Shown here piece after piece: positions 7,500-17,966 of a DNA stretch of 64,000 nt. The notes beneath the pieces were generated by a model that worked only from the letters and a program-made list of their open reading frames with translations, was not told the DNA's origin and made no database searches. A program made the translations under genes and the position numbers. Every line of letters begins with the position of its first letter. The first letter of the stretch is position 1. The DNA is from Myxococcus sp. RHSTA-1-4 (lineage in GTDB: Bacteria > Myxococcota > Myxococcia > Myxococcales > Myxococcaceae), in the NCBI RefSeq assembly GCF_020037125.1, contig NZ_JAIQDG010000012.1, positions 1 through 64,000 on the forward strand. Direction: 5' to 3'.

Positions 7500-8525
7500 A
7501 TGTTGATCGTGATGCGACCCGACGCGACGGCCCAGGACATCGAGCGTGTGAACGACGAGATCCGCCGTCGTGGCTGGCAACCGCACGCGATTCCAGGGGG
7601 CACTCGCACCGCCATCGGCATCACCGGCAACCCGGGCGCGGTGGAGCCGGAGCCCTTCCGCGTGCTGCCCGGCGTCGCGGACGCGGTGCCCATCTCCCAG
7701 CCGTTCAAGCTCGTCAGCCGCGAGGTGAAGCCGGACAACACGACCGTCCAGGTCGGCGGCCTCACCCTCGGCGGCGCGGCGTTCCACGTCATCGCCGGCC
7801 CCTGCTCCGTGGAGTCGCGCGAGCAGATTCTCTCCACCGCCGAGGCGGTGAAGAAGGCGGGCGCCACCATGCTGCGCGGCGGAGCCTTCAAGCCCCGCAC
7901 CAGCCCCTACGAGTTCCAGGGCCTCAAGGATGACGGCCTGGCGCTGCTGGCCGAGGCGCGCAAGGAGACGGGCCTGCTCGTCACCACCGAGGTGAAGGAC
8001 ACCGCGACGCTGGACGCGGTGTGCGACGCCACGGACATCCTCCAGGTTGGCGCGCGCAACATGCAGAACTTCAGCCTCCTGGAGGCGGTGGGCGAGCGCC
8101 GCAAGCCGGTGCTGCTCAAGCGCGGCATCAGCGCCACCATCAAGGAGCTGCTGATGGCGGCCGAGTACATCGTCGCCCGCGGCAACACCCAGGTCATCCT
8201 CTGCGAGCGCGGCATCCGCACCTTCGAGACGATGACGCGCAACACGTTGGATTTGAACGCGGTGCCGATGCTCAAGCAGCTCACGCACCTGCCCGTGTTC
8301 GTGGACCCGTCGCACGGCATCGGCGTGCGCAAGGCGGTGCCGGCGATGATGCGCGCGGCCACGGCGGTGGGCGCCGACGGCATCATCGTCGAGGTGCACC
8401 CCAATCCCCCGTGCGCGAAGTCGGACGGCTTCCAGTCACTGGACTTCCCGGAGTTCGAGAAGGCCATGAACGAGGTTCGCGCCATCGCCCAGGCGATGGG
8501 CCGCGAAGTCGTGAGGCTGGGGTAG
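7500..8525 (+). CDS. aroF: 3-deoxy-7-phosphoheptulonate synthase (DAHP synthase, type I-beta)
   Basis: This 341-residue enzyme catalyses the first step of the shikimate pathway, condensing phosphoenolpyruvate with erythrose 4-phosphate. The first 70 residues form a ferredoxin-like regulatory domain, as in the I-beta enzymes related to KDO8P synthase. The barrel follows with [41 protein letters not shown] and the metal ligands in VDPSHG. The start is the ATG at 7500, with an AG-rich ribosome-binding site (AGAGAGAGCAGG). The longer upstream frame is not conserved. It is followed three bases later by trpD, making it the lead gene of a tryptophan operon and coupling entry into aromatic synthesis to tryptophan production. 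Confidence 0.92.
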   Translation: MLIVMRPDATAQDIERVNDEIRRRGWQPHAIPGGTRTAIGITGNPGAVEPEPFRVLPGVADAVPISQPFKLVSREVKPDNTTVQVGGLTLGGAAFHVIAGPCSVESREQILSTAEAVKKAGATMLRGGAFKPRTSPYEFQGLKDDGLALLAEARKETGLLVTTEVKDTATLDAVCDATDILQVGARNMQNFSLLEAVGERRKPVLLKRGISATIKELLMAAEYIVARGNTQVILCERGIRTFETMTRNTLDLNAVPMLKQLTHLPVFVDPSHGIGVRKAVPAMMRAATAVGADGIIVEVHPNPPCAKSDGFQSLDFPEFEKAMNEVRAIAQAMGREVVRLG

Positions 8526-8528
8526 GCC

Positions 8529-9545
8529 ATGACGCTCAAGGAAGCGCTGGGCAAGGTGGTGGGCCGGCGCGACCTCACCCGCGAGGAGATGGCCCGAATC
8601 ATGGGCCTGATGCTCGCGGGAGAGGCTTCGCCTGCCCAGGTGGGCGCGCTGGCGACGGCGCTCAAGATGAAGGGTGAGACGGAGGACGAAATCCTCGGCG
8701 CGGCGGAGGCCATGCGGGCCTGCGCGGCGAAGCTCTCGCCCAGGGCGGAGGTGGTGCTCGACACCTGCGGTACGGGGGGTGACGGGGCGCACACCTTCAA
8801 CATCTCCACCGCGGTGGCCTTCGTGGCCGCCGGGGCGGGGGTGACGGTGGCCAAGCACGGCAACCGCGCCGTCTCCAGCCGCTGCGGAAGCGCGGACGTG
8901 CTGGCGGCGCTGGGCGTGTCCATGGAGCGCCCGCACGAGCACGTCGCGAGGGACATCGACGTGCACGGGGTGGGCTTCCTCTTCGCGCCCTCGCACCACA
9001 GCGCCATGCGGCACGTGGCGCAGGCGCGGCGGGACATGGGCTTCCACAGCGTGTTCAACCTGCTGGGCCCGCTGACCAACCCGGCCGGCGCGCGCTACCA
9101 GCTGCTGGGCACCTTCGACGGCAACCGCGTGGAGCAGACGGCGCGGGTGCTCGGGCGCCTGGGCAGCCGCCGCGCGTGGGTGGTGCACGGCGATGACGGG
9201 CTGGACGAAATCTCCCCCTGCGCACCGACGCGGGTGGCGGAGCTGCGCGAGGACGGCACCGTCCACACCTTCACGGTGACGCCGCGGGACGCGGGGCTGG
9301 AGGTGGTGCCTCGCGAAGCCATCGCCGGCGGCGACGCGGAGGAGAACGCGAAGCGGCTGCGCGAGCTGCTGGCGGGTGAGCGCTCCGGGCTGCGCACGGC
9401 GGTGGTGCTCAACGCGGCGGCGGCGCTGGTGGTGGTGGGCCTGGCGGCGGACCTGCGCGAGGGCGTGCGGAAGGCGGAGCACGCCATCGACTCGGGCCAG
9501 GCCGCGCGCAAGCTGGACGCGCTCATCCACGGGGGCGCGTCATGA
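8529..9545 (+). CDS. trpD: Anthranilate phosphoribosyltransferase
   Basis: This 338-residue enzyme transfers a phosphoribosyl group from PRPP to anthranilate, the second tryptophan-specific step. The PRPP-binding loop CGTGGDGAHTFNIST is complete, followed by VAKHGNRAVSSRCGSADVL. An N-terminal helical domain (REEMARIMGLMLAGEASPAQ) is as in the family. The length is normal for a stand-alone TrpD not fused to TrpG. Its stop overlaps the trpC start as ATGA, indicating translational coupling. Confidence 0.95.
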   Translation: MTLKEALGKVVGRRDLTREEMARIMGLMLAGEASPAQVGALATALKMKGETEDEILGAAEAMRACAAKLSPRAEVVLDTCGTGGDGAHTFNISTAVAFVAAGAGVTVAKHGNRAVSSRCGSADVLAALGVSMERPHEHVARDIDVHGVGFLFAPSHHSAMRHVAQARRDMGFHSVFNLLGPLTNPAGARYQLLGTFDGNRVEQTARVLGRLGSRRAWVVHGDDGLDEISPCAPTRVAELREDGTVHTFTVTPRDAGLEVVPREAIAGGDAEENAKRLRELLAGERSGLRTAVVLNAAAALVVVGLAADLREGVRKAEHAIDSGQAARKLDALIHGGAS

Positions 9546-10354
9546 GCGCGCCGCTGCGGGAGGGTGTGGCGGCCCCCGGGACGCTGGACCTCATCATGGC
9601 GCGCAAGCGCCGGGAGCTGGCCGCGCGTCCGCCCATGGCGCCGCGCCCGCGTCCGGCGCCTCGGGACTTCGCCGGGGCCCTGGTGGCGAAGGTGCCGGGG
9701 CGGCCGGTGAGCGTCATCGCGGAGGTGAAGCGCAAGAGCCCCTCGGGCGGCGCGTTTCCGCACGCGGACGTGGTGGCGGTGGCCCGGGCCTACGAGGCCG
9801 CGGGGGCCAGCGCCATCAGCGTGCTGACGGACGGGCCGGACTTCGGCGGCAGCCTGGAGGACCTGGTGGCGGTGCGGGCGGCGGTGTCCGTGCCGGTGCT
9901 GCGCAAGGACTTCCTGGTGGCCGCGCGCGAGGTGGAGGAGAGCGCGCTGTGGGGCGCGGACGCGGTGCTGCTCATCGCGGACGCGCTGGAGGACGGCGAG
10001 CTGCGGGAGATGGTGGCCGCGGCGCGCGAGATACGGGTGGCCGCGCTGGTGGAGGCGCACACGGAGGCGCACGCCGAGCGCGCGCTGGCCGCGGGCGCGG
10101 AGCTGGTGGGCATCAACAACCGCGACCTCGCCACGCTGAAGACGGACACGGGCACGGCGCTGCGGGTGATGCCGAAGCTGCGCTCCCGCGCCCGGGCGCT
10201 GGTGGCGGAGAGCGGGCTCAAGTCGCTGGCGGACCTGCTGGCGGCGCGCGAGGCGGGCGCGGACTCGGTGCTGGTGGGCGAGTCCCTGCTGCGCGAGGCG
10301 GAGCCCGGACGGGCGCTGAGGCGGCTGCTCGGCGCGGAGGGCCCCACGACGTGA
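9542..10354 (+). CDS. trpC: Indole-3-glycerol phosphate synthase
   Basis: This 270-residue TIM-barrel enzyme closes the indole ring by decarboxylating CdRP. The typical AEVKRKSPSGG, VPVLRKDFLV and INNRDLATLKTD motifs and the C-terminal phosphate-binding GADSVLVGESLLRE are all present. It is coupled by overlapping codons to trpD upstream and trpF downstream. It is a stand-alone protein, not fused to TrpF as in E. coli. Confidence 0.95.
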   Translation: MSAPLREGVAAPGTLDLIMARKRRELAARPPMAPRPRPAPRDFAGALVAKVPGRPVSVIAEVKRKSPSGGAFPHADVVAVARAYEAAGASAISVLTDGPDFGGSLEDLVAVRAAVSVPVLRKDFLVAAREVEESALWGADAVLLIADALEDGELREMVAAAREIRVAALVEAHTEAHAERALAAGAELVGINNRDLATLKTDTGTALRVMPKLRSRARALVAESGLKSLADLLAAREAGADSVLVGESLLREAEPGRALRRLLGAEGPTT

Positions 10355-10989
10355 GCGTCCGGGTGAAGGTGTGCGGAGTCACCCGCCTGGAGGACGCGAA
10401 GGCGGCGTGGGAGGCGGGCGCGGACGCGCTCGGCCTCAACTTCTACGAGAAGTCCCCCCGCTGCGTGGACGTGGCCACGGCCGCCGCGCTCGCCGCCACC
10501 CGGCCTCCGCTGGGCTCGGTGGTGGGCGTGTTCGTCAACGCGTCCCCGGAGGACATCCGGGCGAAGGTGCGGGCGTGCGGCCTCACGGCGGTGCAGCTCC
10601 ATGGAGACGAGCCGCCGGAGGCCTGCTCGAACTACGGCGTGCCCGTCATCAAGGCCCTGCGGGTGCGAGGCCCCGAGGACGTGGCGCGCGCCCGCGAGTA
10701 TGTGGGCGTGGGAGACGTGGCGGGGCTGCTGCTGGACGGGGCGGCTCCAGGGTATGGCGGCGGTGGTGTCGGCTTCGACTGGTCGCTGGTGGCGCAGCTC
10801 TCCGGGAGCGGCGTGCCCGTGCTGGTGGCGGGAGGACTGAAGCCGTCCAACGTGGCCGAGGCCGTGCGTGCGACGCGGCCATACGGCGTGGATGTGGCCA
10901 GCGGGGTGGAGTCGGCCCCCGGCATCAAGGACCTGGACGCGGTGCGCGCCTTCGTGCGGCTCGCGAAGTCCATCAACCTCTGGGAGTAA
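10351..10989 (+). CDS. trpF: Phosphoribosylanthranilate isomerase
   Basis: This 212-residue TIM-barrel enzyme isomerises phosphoribosylanthranilate to CdRP. It has VKVCGVTRLEDA with the catalytic cysteine near the N-terminus, the LGLNFYEKSPR segment, VQLHGDE, LLLDG and VASGVES phosphate-binding motifs. It starts at a GTG overlapping the trpC stop (GTGA). A much longer frame open upstream overlaps trpC and is not real. Confidence 0.93.
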   Translation: MSVRVKVCGVTRLEDAKAAWEAGADALGLNFYEKSPRCVDVATAAALAATRPPLGSVVGVFVNASPEDIRAKVRACGLTAVQLHGDEPPEACSNYGVPVIKALRVRGPEDVARAREYVGVGDVAGLLLDGAAPGYGGGGVGFDWSLVAQLSGSGVPVLVAGGLKPSNVAEAVRATRPYGVDVASGVESAPGIKDLDAVRAFVRLAKSINLWE

Positions 10990-10992
10990 GAG

Positions 10993-12198
10993 ATGACCAC
11001 GGAGACTACCGTCGGACGCTTCGGGCGCTACGGCGGGCGCTACGTGCCGGAGACGCTGGTGCCGGCGCTGCTGGAGCTGGAAGAGGCCTACGCGAAGGCG
11101 AGCGCGGACCCGTCCTTCGGTGAGGAAGTCGCGCGGGTGCTGAAGGAGTTCGTGGGACGGCCCACGACGCTGACGCCCGCCCGGCGGCTCACCGAGGCCT
11201 GGGGTGGCGCGGAGGTGTGGCTCAAGCGCGAAGATTTGGCGCACACGGGCGCGCACAAAATCAACAACACCGTGGGCCAGGTGCTGCTGGCGAAGCGGAT
11301 GGGGAAGAAGCGCATCATCGCGGAGACGGGCGCGGGCCAGCACGGCGTGGCCACGGCCACCGCGTGCGCCCTCTTCGGCCTGCCCTGCGAGGTGTACATG
11401 GGCGCGCTGGACGTGGAGCGGCAGGCGCTCAACGTCTTCCGCATGCGCGCGCTGGGCGCGGTGGTGAAGCCGGTGGAGTCCGGCTCGCGCACGCTGAAGG
11501 ACGCGATGAACGAGGCCATGCGCACCTGGGTGTCGCAGGTGGCGGACACGCACTACGTCATCGGCAGCGCGGCGGGGCCGCACCCGTACCCGACGATTGT
11601 GCGCGACTTCCAGTCCGTCATCGGCAAGGAGCTGAGGACGCAGGCGCTGGCGGCCTTCGGGAAGCTGCCGGACGCCATCATCGCGTGCGTGGGCGGCGGC
11701 TCGAATGCGATTGGCGCGCTGCACCCGTTCATCGGTGACAAGGGCGTGCGGCTGGTGGGCGTGGAGGCGGGAGGGCATGGCCTGGACTCGGGGCAGCACG
11801 GCGCGTCGCTGACGCTGGGGACGGAGGGCGTGCTGCACGGCTCGCGCTCGCTGGTGCTCCAGGACGCGGACGGCCAGATTCAGGAGGCGCACAGCATCTC
11901 CGCGGGCCTGGACTACCCGGGCGTGGGGCCGGAGCTGGCGTACCTGGCGAAGACGGGGCGGATGGAGGTGCGCACCGCCACGGACGACGAGGCGCTGGCG
12001 GCCTTCTACGAGGTGGCGCGGATGGAGGGCATCCTCCCGGCGCTGGAGACGTCCCACGCCTTCGCGCGCGGCCGGGAGCTGGCTCGCGAGCTGGGCAGGG
12101 GAAAGCACCTGGTCATCAACTGCTCGGGCCGCGGCGACAAGGACGTGGCGACGATTTCCGCGCGGGGCGTGCCGCCGCCGGTGGGGGTGAAGGCGTGA
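10993..12198 (+). CDS. trpB: Tryptophan synthase beta subunit
   Basis: This 401-residue PLP enzyme joins indole and serine. The PLP lysine lies in [13 protein letters not shown], and the phosphate-binding loop [10 protein letters not shown] and the [10 protein letters not shown]-terminal segment are all intact. The length matches the canonical TrpB1 form. A GGAGTAAGAG ribosome-binding site precedes the ATG. The final codons overlap the GTG of trpA, consistent with equal expression of the alpha2-beta2 complex. Confidence 0.95.
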   Translation: MTTETTVGRFGRYGGRYVPETLVPALLELEEAYAKASADPSFGEEVARVLKEFVGRPTTLTPARRLTEAWGGAEVWLKREDLAHTGAHKINNTVGQVLLAKRMGKKRIIAETGAGQHGVATATACALFGLPCEVYMGALDVERQALNVFRMRALGAVVKPVESGSRTLKDAMNEAMRTWVSQVADTHYVIGSAAGPHPYPTIVRDFQSVIGKELRTQALAAFGKLPDAIIACVGGGSNAIGALHPFIGDKGVRLVGVEAGGHGLDSGQHGASLTLGTEGVLHGSRSLVLQDADGQIQEAHSISAGLDYPGVGPELAYLAKTGRMEVRTATDDEALAAFYEVARMEGILPALETSHAFARGRELARELGRGKHLVINCSGRGDKDVATISARGVPPPVGVKA

Positions 12199-12986
12199 GC
12201 GGAGAGATTGCACAGGCGTTCGCGAAGGCGAAGGCGCGCGGCGAGGGCGTGCTGGTGGCGTATGCCATGGCGGGCGACCCGGACCTGCCGCGCTCGGTGG
12301 ACGTGTTCGCCGCGCTGGTGGAGGGTGGCGCGGACATCGTGGAGATTGGCGTGGCGTTCAGCGACCCCATCGCCGACGGGCCCGTCATCCAGGGCGCGTC
12401 GGAGCGGGCGCTCAAGGCCGGCTCCACGCTGAAGCGCGTGCTGGATGAAGTCGTCCCCGAGGTGCGCCGGCGCTGCCCCCAGACGCCGCTGGTCATCATG
12501 ACGTACGTCAACGTCGTCATGGCCATGGGCGAGGAGCGCTTCGCGAAGCTGGCGCGTGAGCGCGGCGTGTCGGGCGCGATTCTGCCGGACCTGCCGCCCG
12601 AGGAGAGCGCGGACCTGCGGGCCACGTTCGACGCGGCGGGGCTGGACTTGATTCCGCTGTGCGCGCCCACGACGCCGCCGGCCCGGGCGGAGGCGATTGC
12701 CCGGGATGCCCGGGGCTTCGTCTACTGCGTGTCCGTGGCGGGTGTGACGGGCATGCGGGCGGAATTGCCGCCGGACCTGTCACAGCGGCTGGACCTGGTG
12801 CGCAGGGCCTCGCCGGTGCCGGTGGTGGCGGGCTTCGGCATCTCCACCGAGGAGCAGGCACGCACGCTGGCCGCGCACGCGGACGGTGTCGTGGTGGGCA
12901 GCGCGCTGGTGCGCGCGGCGCACGCGGACGGGCCGCAGGCGGCGAAAGCCCTCTGCGCCAACATCAAGCGCGGTCTGAAGCGCTGA
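12195..12986 (+). CDS. trpA: Tryptophan synthase alpha subunit
   Basis: This 263-residue TIM-barrel subunit cleaves indole-3-glycerol phosphate and channels indole to TrpB. The [17 protein letters not shown] active-site motif carries the catalytic glutamate and aspartate, and [18 protein letters not shown] and GFGIST follow. It starts at a GTG overlapping trpB (GTGA). It is the last gene of the aroF-trp operon, with a hairpin immediately downstream. Confidence 0.95.
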   Translation: MSGEIAQAFAKAKARGEGVLVAYAMAGDPDLPRSVDVFAALVEGGADIVEIGVAFSDPIADGPVIQGASERALKAGSTLKRVLDEVVPEVRRRCPQTPLVIMTYVNVVMAMGEERFAKLARERGVSGAILPDLPPEESADLRATFDAAGLDLIPLCAPTTPPARAEAIARDARGFVYCVSVAGVTGMRAELPPDLSQRLDLVRRASPVPVVAGFGISTEEQARTLAAHADGVVVGSALVRAAHADGPQAAKALCANIKRGLKR

Positions 12987-12994
12987 GCGGCGGT

Positions 12995-13020
12995 GGGAGG
13001 GCGGGGCTCCCTGCCCTCCC
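12995..13020 (+). terminator. Likely terminator after trpA
   Basis: An 8-bp GC-only inverted repeat (GGGAGGGC / GCCCTCCC, 10-base loop) begins nine bases after the trpA stop. The tract after it is pyrimidine-rich (TCCTCCCC) rather than a pure T-run, so this is a weak to moderate intrinsic terminator call. Confidence 0.5.
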
Positions 13021-13107
13021 TCCTCCCCGGTGCCGTCACGGAGAGTGTCCACCCTCGGGCGCTCGCGGCCAGGAAGTCCAGGGCCCTCCACTCCGCCGTC
13101 TGGCACG

Positions 13108-13713
13108 ATGCGCGGCATGAAGACCCGAGGACACCAACTGGTGCTCGTCCGGCACGGTGAGACGGATTGGAGCCGCAGTGGCCAGCACACGGGCCGCACG
13201 GACATTCCCCTGCTCGAAGACGGCCGGAGGATGGGAGAGCTGCTTGGAGCGCCGCTGCGTGCGTGGCGCTTCGCCGAGGTGTGGACGAGCCCGCTGAGCC
13301 GCGCCGCAGAGACGTGCGCGCTGGCCGGCTACGGCGGCGTGGCGCGGCGGCGGCCGGACCTCATGGAGTGGGACTACGGTGAATACGAAGGCCGTAGGGG
13401 GGACGACATCCGCGCGAGCCGCCCCGGCTGGTCCCTGTGGAAGGACGGAGCACCCAACGGCGAGACGGCGGCGGACGTGGGCGCCCGCGTGGACCGCGTC
13501 ATCGCGGACGTCCGGGCGGTGAAGGGAGACGTGCTCGTCTTCGCCCACGGCCACCTGCTGCGGGTGCTGGCTGCGCGGTGGCTGGGACTGCCGCCGGACA
13601 ACGGGCGCCTCTTCATGCTCGGCACCGCCTCCATCAGCGTCCTCAGCCTCGATGGAGACGGCACCCAGCCCGTCGTCGTCACCTGGAACGACACCACGCA
13701 CCTGCGCGGATGA
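13108..13713 (+). CDS. Histidine phosphatase (phosphoglycerate-mutase-like)
   Basis: This protein of about 201 residues has the branch-1 histidine phosphatase signature LVRHGETDW near the N-terminus, the second catalytic histidine in VFAHGHLLRVL, and the acid residue in MEWDYGEYEG. Related proteins dephosphorylate small phosphate esters such as phosphoglycerates, alpha-ribazole phosphate or pentose phosphates; the substrate is not clear here. Either ATG 13108 or ATG 13117 could be the start. Its stop lies three bases from the converging trpG stop. Confidence 0.8.
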   Translation: MRGMKTRGHQLVLVRHGETDWSRSGQHTGRTDIPLLEDGRRMGELLGAPLRAWRFAEVWTSPLSRAAETCALAGYGGVARRRPDLMEWDYGEYEGRRGDDIRASRPGWSLWKDGAPNGETAADVGARVDRVIADVRAVKGDVLVFAHGHLLRVLAARWLGLPPDNGRLFMLGTASISVLSLDGDGTQPVVVTWNDTTHLRG

Positions 13714-13716
13714 GCG

Positions 13717-14276
13717 CTACAGCCGCCCCTCCAGGAAGTTGCGCACCAGCTTCGGTCCCTCGGGGGTGAGCACGCTCTCCGGGTGGAACTGGAAGCCCAC
13801 CACGGGCCGCGAGCGGTGACGCAGCGCCATGATGAGGCCATCCTGGCTCCACGCGGTGGCCTCCAGGTCCGCGGGCAGCGACGACGCCTCCACCACCAGC
13901 GAGTGGTAGCGCGCCGCCTGGAAGCCCTGGCTCACCCCGGTGAACACGCCCGTCTCTCCATGCCGGATGTGCGCCGCCTTGCCGTGCACCGGCTCCGGTG
14001 CGCGAATCACCTTGCCGCCGAAGGCCGCGCCGATGGACTGGTGCCCCAGGCACACGCCCAGCACCGGCACGCGGGACTGGGCAATCGCCGCCACGCTGAC
14101 GCCGGCCTCGTGCGGCGTGCACGGGCCCGGCGAAATCACCAGGTGCGAGGCCCCCGTCGCCGCCACGCCCGCGGCATCCAGGTCGTCGTTGCGCACCACC
14201 TTCACCTCGGCGCCCAGCGTGTACAGCAACTGCACGAGGTTGAAGGTGAACGAGTCGTAGTTGTCGATGACGAGAA

Positions 14277-14280
<4 letters not shown>
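13717..14280 (-). CDS. trpG: Anthranilate synthase, glutamine amidotransferase subunit
   Basis: This 187-residue class I amidotransferase supplies ammonia from glutamine to TrpE. It has the ILVIDNYDSFTFNL start, the oxyanion segment ISPGPCTPHEAG, the nucleophile cysteine in GVCLGHQSIG and the catalytic His-Glu pair in QFHPESVLTPEG. It starts at GTG 14280, overlapping the trpE stop (GTGA). It may also serve 4-amino-4-deoxychorismate synthase, as some TrpG proteins do, but nothing here tests that. Confidence 0.93.
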
Positions 14281-15776
<1,496 letters not shown>

Positions 15777-15791
15777 GATTGACTCTGCCCC

Positions 15792-16736
15792 CTAGGGCTT
15801 CGTTTCCGCCACCGCGGAACCCGCGGGCTTCTCTTCGGAGAACACGCCGTCCGACAGCTTGTACCGGGTGCGCTCCGTCGTCTTCACTTCCTTGCCGGAC
15901 TCGTCCTCCTCTGTGTTCGTCCGAACCACCGTGAGGCCCTTCTGCTTCGGCTGGAACGAAACCTGGTACGAGGAGTGGGCGGGCGGGTCCGCCAGGCCGC
16001 CCAGTTCCAGGGCAATCTTCGCCTTGCCGAGCACGCCCTTCTTGTTGCCCGGCACCGTGTAGCTCACGTACGCGGTGCTGAAGTCTCCACACGCCTCGGG
16101 CGTGGAGTCCACCTGCACCAGGGGGAGGCCCGCCGTCTTCGCGGCGACGAGCCGCGCCTTCGCCGGGCCGCCATTCACGCTCAGGTAGGCCTGACCCGCG
16201 GGGGTGACGTCGATGCTGCTGACACGGCGGGGCGGCTTCACGTTGGGCTCCAGGACGCGGACGCGAATCTTGAAGTCCGCGCTCATCACCACCGTGGCCA
16301 CCTCCTGCTCGCCGTCCCCGTCGAAGTCCGCCTCGAAGCGGAGGGGCGTGAGCGTGTTGCCGAAGAGCCAGCCCCGGACGGGCGCGTCGTCCCCGGTGTC
16401 CGGGGTGCCCCTGGTGTCCATGTACTCCACCCGGTACCAGTGGTTGACGTACTCGCCCACCTTCTGGCGGTCCCTGCCGCGCTCCATCACCCGCACGGCG
16501 GCGCCCAGCGGCAGGACGGTGACGACCTTCGCGTCCGCGGCGGGGGACTCGCGGAGGTTCGCCTCATCCACCCCGACGAAGTGTTTCGCCTGCTTGCCGG
16601 TCGGCTCCCACACGGTGAAGTCGTAACGCTCCAGCGCGGGCTTCGTTCCCTCCGCCTCGGAAGCGGGGGCGGTGTAGTGGATGGAGGCGCCGGGCGGCTG
16701 GGAGAGCACCAGGGACAGCAGCAGGGCAGGCGTCAT
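15792..16736 (-). CDS. Secreted SH3-domain protein
   Basis: This 314-residue protein starts MTPALLLSLVLSQPPGA, which looks like a short signal peptide. Residues about 50-130 form a bacterial SH3-like domain (VDEANLRESPAADAKVVTVL, then WYRVEY and a GWLFGNTL strand). A segment with EADFDGDGEQEVATVV resembles an acidic calcium-binding or FG-GAP-type loop. The function is unknown; SH3 domains of this kind often bind peptidoglycan or other cell-wall polymers. I start it at ATG 16736; the very long frame beyond is antisense to the exonuclease gene. It is probably the lead gene of an operon with trpE and trpG, which is unexpected. Confidence 0.7.
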   Translation of the reverse strand: MTPALLLSLVLSQPPGASIHYTAPASEAEGTKPALERYDFTVWEPTGKQAKHFVGVDEANLRESPAADAKVVTVLPLGAAVRVMERGRDRQKVGEYVNHWYRVEYMDTRGTPDTGDDAPVRGWLFGNTLTPLRFEADFDGDGEQEVATVVMSADFKIRVRVLEPNVKPPRRVSSIDVTPAGQAYLSVNGGPAKARLVAAKTAGLPLVQVDSTPEACGDFSTAYVSYTVPGNKKGVLGKAKIALELGGLADPPAHSSYQVSFQPKQKGLTVVRTNTEEDESGKEVKTTERTRYKLSDGVFSEEKPAGSAVAETKP

Positions 16737-16898
16737 GCGGGGACCGTCCGGAAGGGAGGTGCCGGGGTTATCCCCTGTCCGGAAGCGCCGTCCAAGGGGC
16801 GCGGTATTCCCACGGGTTCCCCTCGGGCGCCCTCGTGACAGGGGTGTCAACGGAGCATCCCAGGGAGCAGCGGCCCGTCCGGTGGACGCACACCCCGG

Positions 16899-17963
16899 GT
16901 GGCCGCCTCCGGAGTGCCTCGCTATCTGAATGGGACCTTGAGCGCATCCTCTCCCTTCCAGGACAGACCGCCGCTCATCACCGTGACGCCGCTGGGACTC
17001 TACTGCGCTCCGGGCGACTTCCACATCGACCCCTGGCGCCCGGTGGACCGGGCCCTCATCACCCACGCGCATGGCGACCACGCCCGGGGCGGCAGCCGCC
17101 GATACCTGGGCGCCCGGGCAGGCGAGGGGCTGCTGCATCGGAGGCTGGGCGCGGACGCCACCATCGACACCCTGGAGTACGGCGAGCGGCTGCGCATCAA
17201 CGACGTCACCGTCAGCTTCCATCCCGCCGGCCACGTGCTGGGCAGCGCGCAGATTCGCATCGAGCACCGGGGCGAGGTGTGGGTCGTCTCCGGCGACTAC
17301 AAGCGCGCGCCGGACCCGACGTGCGCGCCCCTCGAGGTGGTGCGCTGCAACACCTTCATCAGCGAGGCCACCTTCGGCCTGCCCATCTACCGCTGGGACG
17401 ACACGCGCCTGGTGGCCGAGGACATCCTGCGGTGGTGGGACGCCAACCGCGCCGTGGGCCGCGCCGCGGTGCTGTTCTGCTACGCGCTGGGCAAGGCGCA
17501 GCGCATCCTCGCGGAGCTGGCGCGGCTGACGGACCGGCCGGCGTACGTGCACGGGGCCCTCAACAGCCTGGTGGCCGTGTACCACGAGGCGGGCGTGAGG
17601 ATGCTCCCCACGCAGCTCGTGTCCGAGACGGAGAAGGGCATGTCCTTCGCGGGCGCGCTGGTGCTGGCGCCGCCTGGCGCGGGGGGCTCCACGTGGATGC
17701 GCCGCTTCGGTGAGCACGAGACGGGCTTTGCCTCGGGGTGGATGCGGGTGCGGGGCAACCGGCGGCGGCGCGGGTTCGACCGGGGCTTCGTGCTGTCGGA
17801 CCACGCGGACTGGCCGGACCTCTTGCGCACGGTGGCGGACACGCGCGCGGAGCGGGTGCTGGTGACACACGGCTACTCGGACCCGCTGGCGCGCTACCTG
17901 AGGGAGAAGGGCGTGGACGCCGCCCCCCTGGCAACGCCCTTCGAGGGCGAGGCGGAGGACTGA
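16899..17963 (+). CDS. Ligase-associated DNA exonuclease (metallo-beta-lactamase fold)
   Basis: This protein of about 354 residues has the MBL/beta-CASP fold: HAHGDHARGG metal motif, FHPAGHVLGSAQI, VSGDYKRAPD, FCYALGKAQRIL, and the C-terminal LSDHADWPDLL and VTHGYSDPLARYL. The start IDPWRPVDRALITHAHGDH is highly typical of TIGR04122, the exonuclease encoded beside a bacterial ATP-dependent DNA ligase. The start codon is uncertain: GTG 16899, GTG 16914 and GTG 16981 are in frame, and none has a good ribosome-binding site. It lies three bases upstream of the ligase gene, fitting a small repair operon. Confidence 0.85.
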   Translation: MAASGVPRYLNGTLSASSPFQDRPPLITVTPLGLYCAPGDFHIDPWRPVDRALITHAHGDHARGGSRRYLGARAGEGLLHRRLGADATIDTLEYGERLRINDVTVSFHPAGHVLGSAQIRIEHRGEVWVVSGDYKRAPDPTCAPLEVVRCNTFISEATFGLPIYRWDDTRLVAEDILRWWDANRAVGRAAVLFCYALGKAQRILAELARLTDRPAYVHGALNSLVAVYHEAGVRMLPTQLVSETEKGMSFAGALVLAPPGAGGSTWMRRFGEHETGFASGWMRVRGNRRRRGFDRGFVLSDHADWPDLLRTVADTRAERVLVTHGYSDPLARYLREKGVDAAPLATPFEGEAED

Positions 17964-17966
17964 CGC

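Noticed and set aside
6050-7900. 616-codon version of the FAD oxidoreductase
   Set aside because: The extra codons are antisense to aroF and its leader. The natural dinucleotide-binding start is at 7297.
9376-10350. In-frame upstream extension of trpF
   Set aside because: The extension lies within trpC, out of its frame, and is very arginine- and glycine-rich; trpF proteins start where the GTG at 10351 overlaps the trpC stop.
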